A DNA stretch of 64,000 bases, from the NCBI RefSeq assembly GCF_003591655.1, contig NZ_QVRA01000001.1:1-64000 (forward strand), written 5' to 3'. Source of the DNA: Sphingobium terrigena. Its GTDB lineage: Bacteria; Pseudomonadota; Alphaproteobacteria; Sphingomonadales; Sphingomonadaceae. Shown piece by piece: positions 36,927-46,684 of the stretch. Made by a program: the position numbers and the translations under genes. Every line of letters begins with the position of its first letter. Position 1 is the first letter of the stretch. The notes under the pieces were generated by a model. That model had not been told where the DNA came from. It was given only the letters and a program-made list of their open reading frames with translations, and did not search any database.

Positions 36927-37127
36927 GGCGAAGTTCACACCGTCATGGGAGGCTGGCCCGCCTCCCAACCTCCGTTCGCCCTGAGCCTGCCAAAGGGCCG
37001 TCCTTCTTGCGCAATAAGGACAAGGCTTCGACAAGCTCAGCCCGAACGGAAATTGGGTTCGGGCGCTCTCGCGGGGCAAAGTTCACACCGTTGCTGGGAC
37101 GCGCAAAACGGCGAAGTTCACACCGTC
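36927..37127. repeat. REP-like inverted repeat flanked by 17-bp direct repeats
   Basis: GGCGAAGTTCACACCGT occurs at 36927-36943 and 37110-37126, with a near copy at 37074-37090. Between the first two lies an imperfect inverted repeat: a CCGTTCGCCCTGAGC arm near 36970 and a GCTTCGACAAGCTCAG arm near 37030. The latter is a dispersed intergenic repeat common in sphingomonads. The arrangement suggests insertion of the repeat with duplication of flanking sequence. Confidence 0.5.
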
Positions 37128-37163
37128 CCTGAACACAAAAATTCCAGATCAAATCATGGTGCA

Positions 37164-37703
37164 TTAACCGATCCGGTTGGCCAGCCAGCCATAGAGAAAG
37201 GCCTCATTGGCCGGACGGCTTTCGGCCAGCGCGATATAGCGTTCGCCCTGCATCGCCTCGATCGCTTTGAGCAGCACTGCCTCGCCCGCCTTGCCCCGCA
37301 AGGCCCGGAAGGCGCGCAACGCTGCCAGCGTGCGGCCGCCGATCGCCCGGTCAACGATCAGGTCGGGATAATCGCGTCGATTGCGGTTAAGCGCATTGAG
37401 CGCGCGCTGGAGAAAGCCGGTCGCGGTGCCAACGCCCATGTTGACGGCTGTGTCGAACAGCTCGGCGGCCAAGGACGGCGCGGCGTCCGCGACAAAGGCA
37501 TAGCCGGGCTGATCCCAGTAGAGCCGTCGGTAGATTGCCACCGCCGTGGCGCGTGGCAAGGCCCGCATATCCCCGGCATAGCCATTGGCGCGCGCCACCG
37601 CATGGGTAATCCCCCAATTGGTCGGCCCGCCCCGGTCAGCGGGATGATTGGAATAACCGCCTTCGCGGGCGATCACTTCGTCAATAAGGGTCTGAATATC
37701 CAT
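37164..37703 (-). CDS. glycoside hydrolase family 108 endolysin
   Basis: A 179-residue GH108/peptidoglycan-binding protein with the catalytic motif DEVIAREGGYSNHPADRGGP followed by TNWGITHAVARANGY. The central LFDTAVNMGVGTATGFLQRA and the C-terminal GERYIALAESRPANEAFLYG are also typical. The glutamate in REGGY is the expected catalytic residue. It degrades peptidoglycan and needs the adjacent holin for release. No capsid or tail genes are nearby, so this is an isolated lysis cassette, perhaps serving a gene-transfer agent. Confidence 0.88.
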   Translation of the reverse strand: MDIQTLIDEVIAREGGYSNHPADRGGPTNWGITHAVARANGYAGDMRALPRATAVAIYRRLYWDQPGYAFVADAAPSLAAELFDTAVNMGVGTATGFLQRALNALNRNRRDYPDLIVDRAIGGRTLAALRAFRALRGKAGEAVLLKAIEAMQGERYIALAESRPANEAFLYGWLANRIG

Positions 37704-37822
37704 GGTGCGCCTCCCTGCGTGAAATGAGGCGAATCATTTATCCCATATGGTTTGTTGTAGGACAGGGGAAATATCTGGCTGAGGACGGCGCAGACTGCCC
37801 CATGCCCTTAAAGTTGGATTGA

Positions 37823-38062
37823 TCAGCCTTCCGCACGCAGGCGTTCGGCCAGTTGCGCGATTTCATCCGGCTCCAGCAGCCAGGTACGCGTCCGGCGGCC
37901 TTCGCGATGGACCGGCTGGGTCAGCAACACGCGGGCCTGCGCCTTGGCTTCCGCCTTGAAGATCGCGAAATGCTGGGCGCACTGGCGGATCGTGCCGATC
38001 AGCGGCGCCTTGCCGTCCAGATCGATCATGGTGGCTGGCTGGTCCCAGTCTATGGCGGACAT
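37823..38062 (-). CDS. hypothetical protein, 79 residues
   Basis: The ORF from the ATG at 38062 (GAAAGG upstream) encodes SAIDWDQPATMIDLDGKAPL, a basic middle with KAEAKAQARVLLTQPVHREG and the acidic end EPDEIAQLAERLRAEG. No family is recognised. Codon usage and the ribosome site support a real gene. Confidence 0.55.
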   Translation of the reverse strand: MSAIDWDQPATMIDLDGKAPLIGTIRQCAQHFAIFKAEAKAQARVLLTQPVHREGRRTRTWLLEPDEIAQLAERLRAEG

Positions 38063-38223
38063 GGCGGCATCCTTTCGTGATGAGGCGGGCGGTCCCGCGC
38101 GTTTGCGCCAGATAGGCAGTCGGGCGCCGTCCCCGCAAGGCCCTGCGATCACGCGCAGCTATCCCGGCCCTTGCGGGGGCGGGGGACTATCCATTTGAGC
38201 TGACCTGCGTGTAAGCAGGTGAA

Positions 38224-38310
38224 TGGTGCGGCCAAGAAGACTCGAACTTCCACGGGCTTTCGCCCACAACGACCTCAACGTTGCGCGTCTACCAATTCCG
38301 CCATGGCCGC
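38224..38310 (-). tRNA. tRNA-Leu (anticodon GAG)
   Basis: The minus strand folds as a class II tRNA of 87 nt. The acceptor stem is GCGGCCA/TGGCCGC, the D-arm contains GGTAGACGC, the anticodon stem CAACG/CGTTG encloses TTGAGGT (anticodon GAG), the variable arm TGGGCGAAAGCCCGT is long, the T-arm contains GTTCGAGTC, and CCA is encoded. No att-like duplication is seen next to it. Confidence 0.95.
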
Positions 38311-38479
38311 ACATTCAAAGGGAAACCGGCAGGACCGGCATCTGGTAGGCGCTGGCCATTAGCAAAGGCTTTTACCCCATGCAACAACCGATCTGCATCT
38401 GCGTTATGATTGATCCATGGGCAAGACGCAGTGAGCCGAGGGGCTGGCAGCGGCGCGCGAGAGGATGGAAGGCAGGACA

Positions 38480-38977
38480 ATGCACCATTGGATGCTGTCG
38501 GGCATGACAGTGGCCGCCGCGACGGTCATGGGGCTGGGTCTTGGTGCCTATGTCACCAGCCCGCAAACATCCACGCTGCCCGACGACGCGGGCGCAGTCT
38601 ATGCCGATTCCGGTGACAGCGGCGCGTCGAATTATGCCACCGACCCGGTCGATCACGGTCCCGGCGAAATCCGATGCACCGGTTGTGGTCCCAGCCTGGC
38701 CGACCGGCGCAGGGCTTTGGATATGGCGGGGCTGGACGCAGACGGCATGATCGATGGTACGAGTGATCCGGTCGTGCGGGACTATCTGGCGCAAGGAGAG
38801 GAGACGGACACGGCTTTCCCCGCGCCACCGCCGCCATCGCCAGTTCATCAACTGCCTCAAACGATTGCACGCTTCGCCGCCGGAGAGGCGGTCACGCCTC
38901 CTCCGGTTCTGCAACCTGCGCAGGCGGAAGGCGTCCCCGCCACCGTCGCAACGACAGCGGGCGACTCCCTGCCCTAA
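38480..38977 (+). CDS. hypothetical exported or membrane-anchored protein
   Basis: A protein of about 165 residues with an N-terminal hydrophobic segment (SGMTVAAATVMGLGLGAYVT). A short conserved-looking motif IRCTGCGPSLADRRRALDMA, GLDADGMIDGTSDPVVRDYL follows, then a proline-rich tail. The CxxC in CTGC could bind metal or heme, but no family is known to me. It converges with gltB, whose stop lies 4 bp away. Confidence 0.65.
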   Translation: MHHWMLSGMTVAAATVMGLGLGAYVTSPQTSTLPDDAGAVYADSGDSGASNYATDPVDHGPGEIRCTGCGPSLADRRRALDMAGLDADGMIDGTSDPVVRDYLAQGEETDTAFPAPPPPSPVHQLPQTIARFAAGEAVTPPPVLQPAQAEGVPATVATTAGDSLP

Positions 38978-38981
38978 GCGC

Positions 38982-41900
38982 TTATTCGGCGGCGACGACC
39001 TCCGCCTGCGCATCGCTGAGCGGATGGGCGAGGCGGTTGATCATCTCCTTGGGACAAACCTGCCAGATATAGCGCCGCCAACGGTCCCAATCCTCCAGGA
39101 TCGTGCCGGACCATTTGCTGTCGGTTGCCTTGGCGTGCTGGGCGATCAGATCCTTGACCTGCGCTTCCCAATATGCGCTTTCCAGCCGCTGCCAGATGAT
39201 GCCTTCGGGGTTGGCGCGCGACGGGAAGCTGCCATCCTCGTCCAGGATGAAGGCCATGCCGCCGGTCATGCCCGCGCCGAAATTGGCGCCGGTTTTGCCC
39301 AGGATCACCGCCGTGCCGCCGGTCATATATTCGCAGCCATTGGCACCGCAGCCCTCGACCACGACCTGCGCGCCCGAATTGCGGACGGCAAAGCGTTCGC
39401 CCGCCTGCCCCGCGGCGAACAGCTTGCCGCTGGTCGCGCCATAGAGGACGGTGTTGCCGATGATCGTATTGTCCTTGGACGACAGTGGGCTGGAGACAGT
39501 CGTGCGCACCGTGATGATGCCGCCTGACAAGCCCTTGCCGACATAGTCGTTGGCGTCGCCGAAGATTTCCAGCGTGATCCCCTTGCACAGGAATGCACCC
39601 AGCGACTGGCCCGCAGACCCGCGTAGCCGGACGGTCAGATGGCCGTCGGCCAGCGTCGACATGCCGAACCTGTCGGTCACCGCCGACGACAGCCGCGTTC
39701 CGACCGCGCGGTGCGTGTTGCGCACCGTATAGGTCAGTTGCATCTTCTCGCCCCGCTCGAACACCGCCTTCGCGTCGCGCATCATCTGCGCGTCCAGGCT
39801 GTCGGGCACGTCGTTGCGCCATTGCTTCAGGCTGAAGCGGCGCTGGTCGTCGGGCGCATCCACCTTGGCGAGGATCGGGTTGAGATCCAGATCGTCCAGA
39901 TGCTCGGCACCACGGTTGACCTGCTTGAGCAGTTCGGTCCGCCCGATCACCTCGTCCAGGCTGCGGAAGCCCAGCCGCGCCAGCACTTCGCGCACTTCCT
40001 CGGCGATGAATGTCATCAGGTTGATGACCTTTTCCGGTGTGCCGGTGAACTTGGCGCGCAGTTTCTCATCCTGCACGCACACGCCGACGGGGCAGGTGTT
40101 GCTGTGGCACTGGCGCACCATGATGCAGCCCATGGCAACCAACGACAGCGTGCCGATGCCATATTCTTCCGCGCCCAAAATCGCCGCGATCACGATGTCG
40201 CGCCCGGTTTTCAGGCCGCCATCGGTGCGCAGCTTCACCCGATGCCGCAGCCCGTTGAGGGTCAGCACCTGATTGGCTTCGGACAGGCCCATTTCCCATG
40301 GCGTCCCGGCATATTTGATGCTGGTCTGCGGGCTGGCGCCAGTGCCGCCGACATGGCCCGCGATCAGGATGACGTCGGCATGGGCCTTCGCCACGCCCGC
40401 CGCGACCGTGCCGATGCCGGCCTGGCTCACCAGCTTGACGCAGACCCGCGCGCGCGGGTTGATCTGCTTGCAGTCGTAGATGAGCTGCGCCAGATCCTCG
40501 ATCGAATAGATGTCATGATGGGGCGGCGGCGAAATCAGCGTCACGCCCGGCGTCGAATGGCGCAGCTTGGCGATGAATTCGGTCACCTTGAAGCCGGGCA
40601 GCTGCCCGCCCTCGCCGGGCTTGGCACCCTGCGCGACCTTGATCTCGATCTCTTCGGCCGATGCCAGATATTCGGCATGGACGCCAAAGCGGCCCGACGC
40701 GATCTGCTTGATCACACTGTTGGCATTGTCGCCATTTTCATAGGGCTTGAAGCGCGCGGCATCCTCGCCGCCTTCGCCCGACACCGCCTTCGCGCCGATC
40801 CGGTTCATCGCGATCGCCAGCGTTTCATGCGCTTCGGGCGACAGCGCCCCCAGCGACATGCCCGGCGTCACGAAACGCTTGCGGATCTCGGTCGTCGCTT
40901 CCACCTCGTCGATCGGCACGGCTTCGCGCGCGAAGTTGAACTCCATCAGGTCGCGCAGATAGACGGGCGGCAAATCGCGCACGCCGCGCGAAAATTGCAG
41001 ATAGGTGGAGTAGCTGTCGGTCGCCACCGCCGTCTGCAACAGGTGCATCAGCTGCGCGGAATAAGCGTGCGCCTCTCCGCCGTTACGCTGGCGATAGAAG
41101 CCGCCGATCGGCAGCCGCACGACCGATGCGTCATAGGCCTGCTGGTGGCGCAGGATCGCGCTGTAATGGAGCGAGGCATAGCCCTCGCCCGAAATCTTCG
41201 CGGGCATACCGGGGAACAGATCGTTGACCAGCGCGCGCGACAGGCCGACCGCCTCGAAATTATAGCCGCCACGATAGCTGCTGATGACCGCAATGCCCAT
41301 TTTGGACATGATCTTGAGCAAGCCTTCGTTGATCGCGACGCGATAACGCTCGAAGCAGGCGTCCAGATCGAGCGACCCGAACAGCCCGCGCGCATGGCGA
41401 TCTGCAATGCTGGCTTCGGCCAGATAGGCGTTCACCGTCGTCGCGCCCACGCCGATCAGTACCGCGAAATAATGGGTGTCGAGCGCTTCGGCACAGCGCA
41501 CGTTGATCGACGCATAGGAGCGCAGCCCCTTGCGCACCAGATGCGTGTGGACCGCAGCCGCCGCCAGCACGCCCGCAATCGCGGCGCGTGTCTCGCTGAC
41601 GCCCTCGTCAGTCAGGAAGATTTCAGTCCGCCCCTCCCGCACCGCCTGTTCGGCTTCCTCGCGGATGCGGGCGATTGCCGCGCGCAGCTGTTCCTGCCCG
41701 CCGGTCGCAGGGAAGGTGCAATCGATTTCCGCCACCGCCGGGCCGAAATGCGCCTTCAACCGCGCCCATTCGGCACTGGTCAGCACCGGCGAATCCAGCA
41801 CCAGCACATGGCTGTTCTGCGCGTCCTGCTCCAATATATTGTGCAGGTTGGAAAAGCGCGTTTTCAGGCTCATCACATGCCGCTCGCGCAAGGGGTCGAT

Positions 41901-43508
41901 CGGCGGGTTGGTGACCTGGCTGAAATTCTGGCGGAAGAAATGGCTGATCGTGCGCGGCTTGTCGGAAATGACCGCCAGCGGCGTGTCATCACCCATCGAT
42001 CCGATCGCTTCCTTGGCGTCCTCGACCATCGGCGCCAGGATCAGTTCCAGATCCTCCAGCGTCAGATTGGCCGCGACCTGCCGCCGCGTCAGCTCCGCCT
42101 TGTCCCAGCCGGGCAGCGCGGTCGGCGCATCGGTCAGGTCGCCGATCGCCATGAAGTCCTTGATCAGTTCGCCATAGGGGCGCTCGGCAGCAATCCGGTC
42201 CTTGATCGCAGCGTCATCATAGAGTTCGCCTTCCTGCAGGTCGATCGCGATCATCTGGCCCGGACCCATGCGGCCCTTGCGCACGATCGTCGTCTCAGGA
42301 ACGACGACCATGCCGGTTTCGGACCCGACGATCAGCAGATTGTCGCCGGTCAGCGTGTAGCGCAGCGGGCGTAGCGCGTTGCGATCCACCCCGGCCACGA
42401 CCCAGCGCCCGTCGGTCATCGCCAGTGCAGCGGGGCCGTCCCATGGCTCCATGACGGAGGCGAGATAGTCGTACATGTCGCGATGCGCCTTGGGCAGTTC
42501 GCCGCTATCGGCCTGCCACGCTTCGGGGACCAGCATCAGCTTGGCAGTCGGCGCGTCGCGGCCCGACCGGCAGATCGCCTCGAACACGGCGTCGAGCGCA
42601 GCGGTATCGGACGCGCCCGCCGGGATCACCGGCTTGATATCCTCCGACTGCTCGCCGAAGGCCAGCGAAGCCATCTTGATCTCGTGGCTCTTCATCCAGT
42701 TCTTGTTGCCGCGGATCGTGTTGATCTCGCCATTATGCGCCAGCGTGCGGAACGGCTGGGCCAGCCACCATTGCGGGAAGGTGTTGGTCGAATAACGCTG
42801 GTGGAAGATCGCCACCCGGCTCTCGAACCGCTCATCTTGCAAATCGGGATAGAATACCGACAGCGACTCCGCGAGGAACAGCCCCTTGTAGATGATCGAC
42901 CGGCACGACAGAGAACAGACGTAAAAGTCGTTGATCTGCGCCGCGATCACCTGCTTCTCGATCCGGCGGCGGATCAGATAGAGATCCTTCTCGAACTCGG
43001 CCTGATCGCGCACTTCGGGCATGGGCCCGGCGATCATGATCTGCTCAATTTCGGGCCGCGTGCGCTGCGCCTTTTCACCGATGACCGACACGTCCACCGG
43101 CACCTGCCGCCAGCCATAGATGGTATAGCCCGCGTCGATGATCTCGCTCTCGACGATGGTGCGGCAGGTTTCCTGCGCGGACAGGTCCGTGCGCGGCAGG
43201 AAGATCATGCCGACGGCCAGGCGATTGGGCAGCGGCTTGTGGCCAGAGTCCGCAATCGCATCGTCAAAGAAGCGCACCGGCAGGTCGACATGGATGCCCG
43301 CGCCGTCGCCAGTCTTGCCATCGGCATCGACCGCGCCGCGATGCCATACAGCCTTGAGCGCATCGATTGCGGAGGCGACGACACGGCGGCTGGGGCGGCC
43401 ATCGGTAGCGGCCACCAGGCCCACGCCACAGGCGTCGCCTTCAAATTCGGGGCGATACATGCCGACTTCGGCAATGCGGAGGCGTTCGGCTTCCATGCGG
43501 TCGGACAT
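38982..43508 (-). CDS. gltB: glutamate synthase (NADPH) large subunit
   Basis: About 1,508 residues, full length for GltB. The N-terminal class II amidotransferase domain starts near the conserved FEGDACGVGLVAATDGRPS, and it is followed by the FMN/3Fe-4S synthase domain (GEGGEDAARFKPYENGDNAN, VAQGAKPGEGGQLPGFKV, MGCIMVRQCHSNTCPVGVCV) and the C-terminal beta-helix (GANGCEYMTGGTAVILG). It makes glutamate from 2-oxoglutarate and glutamine. The ATG at 43508 overlaps the upstream stop (TGATG). The catalytic cysteine lies about 23 residues in, implying N-terminal processing. Confidence 0.97.
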   Translation of the reverse strand: MSDRMEAERLRIAEVGMYRPEFEGDACGVGLVAATDGRPSRRVVASAIDALKAVWHRGAVDADGKTGDGAGIHVDLPVRFFDDAIADSGHKPLPNRLAVGMIFLPRTDLSAQETCRTIVESEIIDAGYTIYGWRQVPVDVSVIGEKAQRTRPEIEQIMIAGPMPEVRDQAEFEKDLYLIRRRIEKQVIAAQINDFYVCSLSCRSIIYKGLFLAESLSVFYPDLQDERFESRVAIFHQRYSTNTFPQWWLAQPFRTLAHNGEINTIRGNKNWMKSHEIKMASLAFGEQSEDIKPVIPAGASDTAALDAVFEAICRSGRDAPTAKLMLVPEAWQADSGELPKAHRDMYDYLASVMEPWDGPAALAMTDGRWVVAGVDRNALRPLRYTLTGDNLLIVGSETGMVVVPETTIVRKGRMGPGQMIAIDLQEGELYDDAAIKDRIAAERPYGELIKDFMAIGDLTDAPTALPGWDKAELTRRQVAANLTLEDLELILAPMVEDAKEAIGSMGDDTPLAVISDKPRTISHFFRQNFSQVTNPPIDPLRERHVMSLKTRFSNLHNILEQDAQNSHVLVLDSPVLTSAEWARLKAHFGPAVAEIDCTFPATGGQEQLRAAIARIREEAEQAVREGRTEIFLTDEGVSETRAAIAGVLAAAAVHTHLVRKGLRSYASINVRCAEALDTHYFAVLIGVGATTVNAYLAEASIADRHARGLFGSLDLDACFERYRVAINEGLLKIMSKMGIAVISSYRGGYNFEAVGLSRALVNDLFPGMPAKISGEGYASLHYSAILRHQQAYDASVVRLPIGGFYRQRNGGEAHAYSAQLMHLLQTAVATDSYSTYLQFSRGVRDLPPVYLRDLMEFNFAREAVPIDEVEATTEIRKRFVTPGMSLGALSPEAHETLAIAMNRIGAKAVSGEGGEDAARFKPYENGDNANSVIKQIASGRFGVHAEYLASAEEIEIKVAQGAKPGEGGQLPGFKVTEFIAKLRHSTPGVTLISPPPHHDIYSIEDLAQLIYDCKQINPRARVCVKLVSQAGIGTVAAGVAKAHADVILIAGHVGGTGASPQTSIKYAGTPWEMGLSEANQVLTLNGLRHRVKLRTDGGLKTGRDIVIAAILGAEEYGIGTLSLVAMGCIMVRQCHSNTCPVGVCVQDEKLRAKFTGTPEKVINLMTFIAEEVREVLARLGFRSLDEVIGRTELLKQVNRGAEHLDDLDLNPILAKVDAPDDQRRFSLKQWRNDVPDSLDAQMMRDAKAVFERGEKMQLTYTVRNTHRAVGTRLSSAVTDRFGMSTLADGHLTVRLRGSAGQSLGAFLCKGITLEIFGDANDYVGKGLSGGIITVRTTVSSPLSSKDNTIIGNTVLYGATSGKLFAAGQAGERFAVRNSGAQVVVEGCGANGCEYMTGGTAVILGKTGANFGAGMTGGMAFILDEDGSFPSRANPEGIIWQRLESAYWEAQVKDLIAQHAKATDSKWSGTILEDWDRWRRYIWQVCPKEMINRLAHPLSDAQAEVVAAE

Positions 43509-44239
43509 CACTTTTGTCCCTTTCCAAAGCTGGCGATATGGGCGGAAACCGCCTCGATGACTTTCGATTGCACGACGGGCATTGTGTTACGAATCAGGGC
43601 ATTGGTGCCATCGACGCAAATTTTCTGAAGCGCACTGCTATGTTGACCAAATTTTCGCCCAATCGGACTGATACCGAACTGCATGATGCTGGCCAGTTCC
43701 GCCTGACTCAATTGAGCGAGCGCAGCCGGGTTCATTAATCCTTGAACATCTGCTGCTTGCATTTGGAATGCATCGGGATTTGCCTTTGCACGCTCGGCAA
43801 GCTTAGTGGTGTCAGCTCCTGCCAACATGCTCCGCATCAGTTTCTGACCTGTTGCTGACCCATAAAAGTCGTTAAGTTTGGTCAGTTCGCTCGATGAAAA
43901 TTGTTGTTCAAGATAGAGAGCCAGCGCATTTTGCATGTTGGGCAGATCACGATCGTACGCCGCGTTTAACACGGCAAGACCTGCACGCTTTCCTGCGGCT
44001 TTCAGGCCGGGGAACTGGGCTTCCATCGCGCTATTGCCAGCCGCGCCATCGAAACTGGCGTCGAAATTCTTGTCAAATTCGCGCGTACCGGTTTCTTTGA
44101 CCAGGTCTGTTGGCAGATAATGTTTGGCCAAAGTCTGGGCTGCCGATGCCGTCGTTGCAGGAACTGCTGGTGCCTGCGCAAGCGCCGTCAGCGACGGCCC
44201 CATTGCAAGCAGCGCCAGAACTATGAAGTCGCCCCGCAT
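43508..44239 (-). CDS. DUF2059 protein encoded between gltD and gltB
   Basis: A protein of about 243 residues with a signal peptide (IVLALLAMGPSLTALAQAPA). It has a DUF2059-type region around LNDFYGSATGQKLMRSMLAG (about residues 120-145) and a C-terminal segment with one cysteine. It is joined to both neighbours by TGATG overlaps, so it is translated with the glutamate synthase subunits. A periplasmic or envelope role is expected, and the link to ammonium assimilation is unclear. Confidence 0.8.
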   Translation of the reverse strand: MRGDFIVLALLAMGPSLTALAQAPAVPATTASAAQTLAKHYLPTDLVKETGTREFDKNFDASFDGAAGNSAMEAQFPGLKAAGKRAGLAVLNAAYDRDLPNMQNALALYLEQQFSSSELTKLNDFYGSATGQKLMRSMLAGADTTKLAERAKANPDAFQMQAADVQGLMNPAALAQLSQAELASIMQFGISPIGRKFGQHSSALQKICVDGTNALIRNTMPVVQSKVIEAVSAHIASFGKGQK

Positions 44240-45687
44240 CACGCCGCAACCCTTTCGCCCGCCGCCTTCGCCTTGGCCTTCAAATAGCGGTGCATATGCT
44301 CGGTCACGTCGCGCCCGTCGCGGATGGCCCAGACCACCAGAGACGCCCCGCGCACGATGTCGCCCGCCGCAAACACACCGTCCACGCTGGTCATCATCGT
44401 CTTGTGGTCGACACGCAGCGTACCCCAGCGGGTGACCGACAGATCGTCCGCGCCGAACAGCTTGGGTAGTTCTTCGGGGTCATAGCCCAGCGCCTTGATG
44501 ACGAGGTCCGCCTCCAGCGTATGTTCGCTGCCCGGATCGGGTTCAGGTGCGCGGCGGCCCGATGCGTCGGGCGCGCCCAGCCGCATCCTGGTGACCTTGA
44601 CGCCGGTGACATGCTCGGTGCCTTCAAAGGCGATCGGCGCGGTCAGCCAGACGAATTCGACGCCTTCTTCCTCGGCATTGGCGACTTCGCGCTGCGATCC
44701 GGGCATATTTTCCCGGTCACGGCGGTAGAGGCATTTGACCGACTTGGCACCCTGACGGATCGCGGTGCGGACGCAGTCCATCGCGGTGTCGCCGCCGCCG
44801 ATGACGACGACATTCTTGCCAGTCGCCAGCAGCGTGCCATCGGCATGTTCGGGCACATCGTCGCCAAAGCCCGCCTTGTTGGAGGCGGTGAGATAATCGA
44901 GCGCCTTGACCACGCCCGGCGCGCCCACGCCCGGCGCGCGAATGTCGCGGGGCTTATAGACGCCGGTGGCGATCAGGATCGCGTCATGCTTCTCGCGCAG
45001 CGCTTCCAGCGTCGCATCGCGACCGACCTCGAAATTTTCGTGAAAGACGATGCCGCCATCCTTCAAACGCTGAACCCGGCGCATGACGATGTCCTTCTCC
45101 AGCTTGAAGCCGGGGATGCCATAGGTCAGCAACCCGCCTGCGCGATCATGCCGGTCATAGACATGCACCTCATGCCCCGCTGCGCGCAGATATTCCGCCG
45201 TGGTGAGGCCCGCCGGTCCCGCGCCGATCACGCCGATCGACTGGCCGGTGGGCTTGCCCGCGACCAGCGGTTCGACCCAGCCTTCCTTCCAGGCGGTGTC
45301 GGTGATGAACTTTTCGACGCTGCCGATGGTCACGGCGCCATGGCCGGAAAATTCGATGACGCAATTGCCCTCGCACAGCCGATCCTGCGGGCAGATGCGG
45401 CCGCAGATTTCGGGCATGGTGCTGGTCAGGTTCGACAGCTCATAGGCTTCGCGCAGGCGGCCTTCGGCGGTCAGGCGCAGCCAGTCGGGAATATGATTGT
45501 GTAGCGGACAGTGCGTTGAACAATAAGGCACGCCACATTGCGAACAGCGCGACGCCTGTTCTTCCGCCTTGTCGAGGATGAAGCTGCGGCTGATTTCCAG
45601 AAAATCGTCGGCGCGGGCATCGGCATCGCGCTTGTCGGGATAGGCTTGTCCCTTGCCTACGAATTTCAGCATCGGATTGTCGGCCAT
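44239..45687 (-). CDS. gltD: glutamate synthase (NADPH) small subunit
   Basis: About 482 residues. The N-terminal iron-sulfur region is CSQCGVPYCSTHCPLHNHI. The FAD-binding GVIGAGPAGLTTAEYLRAAG and NADPH-binding VIGGGDTAMDCVRTAIRQGA follow, and the C-terminus has VFAAGDIVRGASLVVWAI. It supplies electrons from NADPH to GltB. The ATG at 45687 gives the standard N-terminus; a TTG six codons upstream is less likely. It is the first gene of gltD-DUF2059-gltB. Confidence 0.96.
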   Translation of the reverse strand: MADNPMLKFVGKGQAYPDKRDADARADDFLEISRSFILDKAEEQASRCSQCGVPYCSTHCPLHNHIPDWLRLTAEGRLREAYELSNLTSTMPEICGRICPQDRLCEGNCVIEFSGHGAVTIGSVEKFITDTAWKEGWVEPLVAGKPTGQSIGVIGAGPAGLTTAEYLRAAGHEVHVYDRHDRAGGLLTYGIPGFKLEKDIVMRRVQRLKDGGIVFHENFEVGRDATLEALREKHDAILIATGVYKPRDIRAPGVGAPGVVKALDYLTASNKAGFGDDVPEHADGTLLATGKNVVVIGGGDTAMDCVRTAIRQGAKSVKCLYRRDRENMPGSQREVANAEEEGVEFVWLTAPIAFEGTEHVTGVKVTRMRLGAPDASGRRAPEPDPGSEHTLEADLVIKALGYDPEELPKLFGADDLSVTRWGTLRVDHKTMMTSVDGVFAAGDIVRGASLVVWAIRDGRDVTEHMHRYLKAKAKAAGERVAA

Positions 45688-45852
45688 GTCTCGCCCCTGA
45701 CTCAAGTTGCAAGGGCGCGCATAGCATAAAGACCCGCAGAGTCACGCGGATTCTGCATTATAGGTCAGTATAACTGACTAATTATCGACCTATGCAAGAC
45801 CTATTTGCGAAACAATCGCAAAAACTTACCCTATAAATAGACCGTTTCGGCC

Positions 45853-46662
45853 CTATCTTGTCCCCAGCCACACTAAAGCCGCGATTCCCGCCACGATTCG
45901 ATACCAGGCGAAAGGCGCGAATCCATGTTTCGACACCAGCCCTACGAACCAGCGGATCACCAGCAGCGCGACGATGAACGACACGACAAAGCCCAGCGCG
46001 ATACTGTCCCAACCGACCGCCGCGCTGGTGATCTGATCACCCTTTTTGATCAGCTCCAGCGCCGTCGCCCCCAGCATGGTGGGGATGGCGAGGAAGAAGC
46101 TGAACTCGGCCGCCGTGCGCCGCTCCACGCCCAGCATAAGCGCGCCCATGATCGTCGCGCCCGACCGGCTGACACCGGGGATCATGGAGACACATTGGAC
46201 AAGGCCGATACCCAGCACCCGGATGGCTGGAATATCGGCGATGCCGTGGAACCGCTGTTCCTTGACCGCCCGTTCGATCAGCAGGATCGCGATGCCGCCG
46301 ACGATCAAGGCCCAGGCGACGACCTGCGGCGCGCCCAGCAAAATCTCGATATAGTCGTGGAGCGCCAGCCCGATAATGGCGGAAGGGATGAAGGCGATCA
46401 GCAGATTGCGCAGGAACCGCCAGCTTACCGGCTCCCGCCGCAACAGCCCCATGCCGACCGCCCAGAAGGTGCGCCAGTAAAGGACGACGACTGCCAGAAT
46501 CGCGCCCAGCTGGATCACGACATTGAACATCGCCCAGGTCGACGCATCATAACCCAGCAGTTCGCTGGCCAATATGAGATGCCCGGTCGAGGACACCGGC
46601 AGAAATTCGGTCAGCCCTTCGACAATACCCAGCAGGATGACGGTCAGATAATGCAGGTCCAT
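45853..46662 (-). CDS. uppP: undecaprenyl-diphosphate phosphatase
   Basis: About 269 residues and 8 predicted membrane helices. The two catalytic motifs are GIVEGLTEFLPVSSTGHLIL near the N-terminus and SMIPGVSRSGATIMGALMLG in the centre. It dephosphorylates undecaprenyl diphosphate to recycle the cell-wall lipid carrier. I prefer the ATG at 46662 (DLHYLTVILLG); an ATG at 46674 sits directly on the GGAGG ribosome site. Confidence 0.95.
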   Translation of the reverse strand: MDLHYLTVILLGIVEGLTEFLPVSSTGHLILASELLGYDASTWAMFNVVIQLGAILAVVVLYWRTFWAVGMGLLRREPVSWRFLRNLLIAFIPSAIIGLALHDYIEILLGAPQVVAWALIVGGIAILLIERAVKEQRFHGIADIPAIRVLGIGLVQCVSMIPGVSRSGATIMGALMLGVERRTAAEFSFFLAIPTMLGATALELIKKGDQITSAAVGWDSIALGFVVSFIVALLVIRWFVGLVSKHGFAPFAWYRIVAGIAALVWLGTR

Positions 46663-46684
46663 AGGTGGGATCATCCTCCGATAA

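Noticed and set aside
38224..38310. tRNA-Leu as a second island attachment site
   Set aside because: No duplicated 3' end, integrase or accessory genes occur on either side.
39639..42374. 911-codon plus-strand ORF opposite gltB
   Set aside because: It is an antisense shadow of a fully conserved gltB in GC-rich DNA; the translation is His/Arg/Gln-rich without domains.
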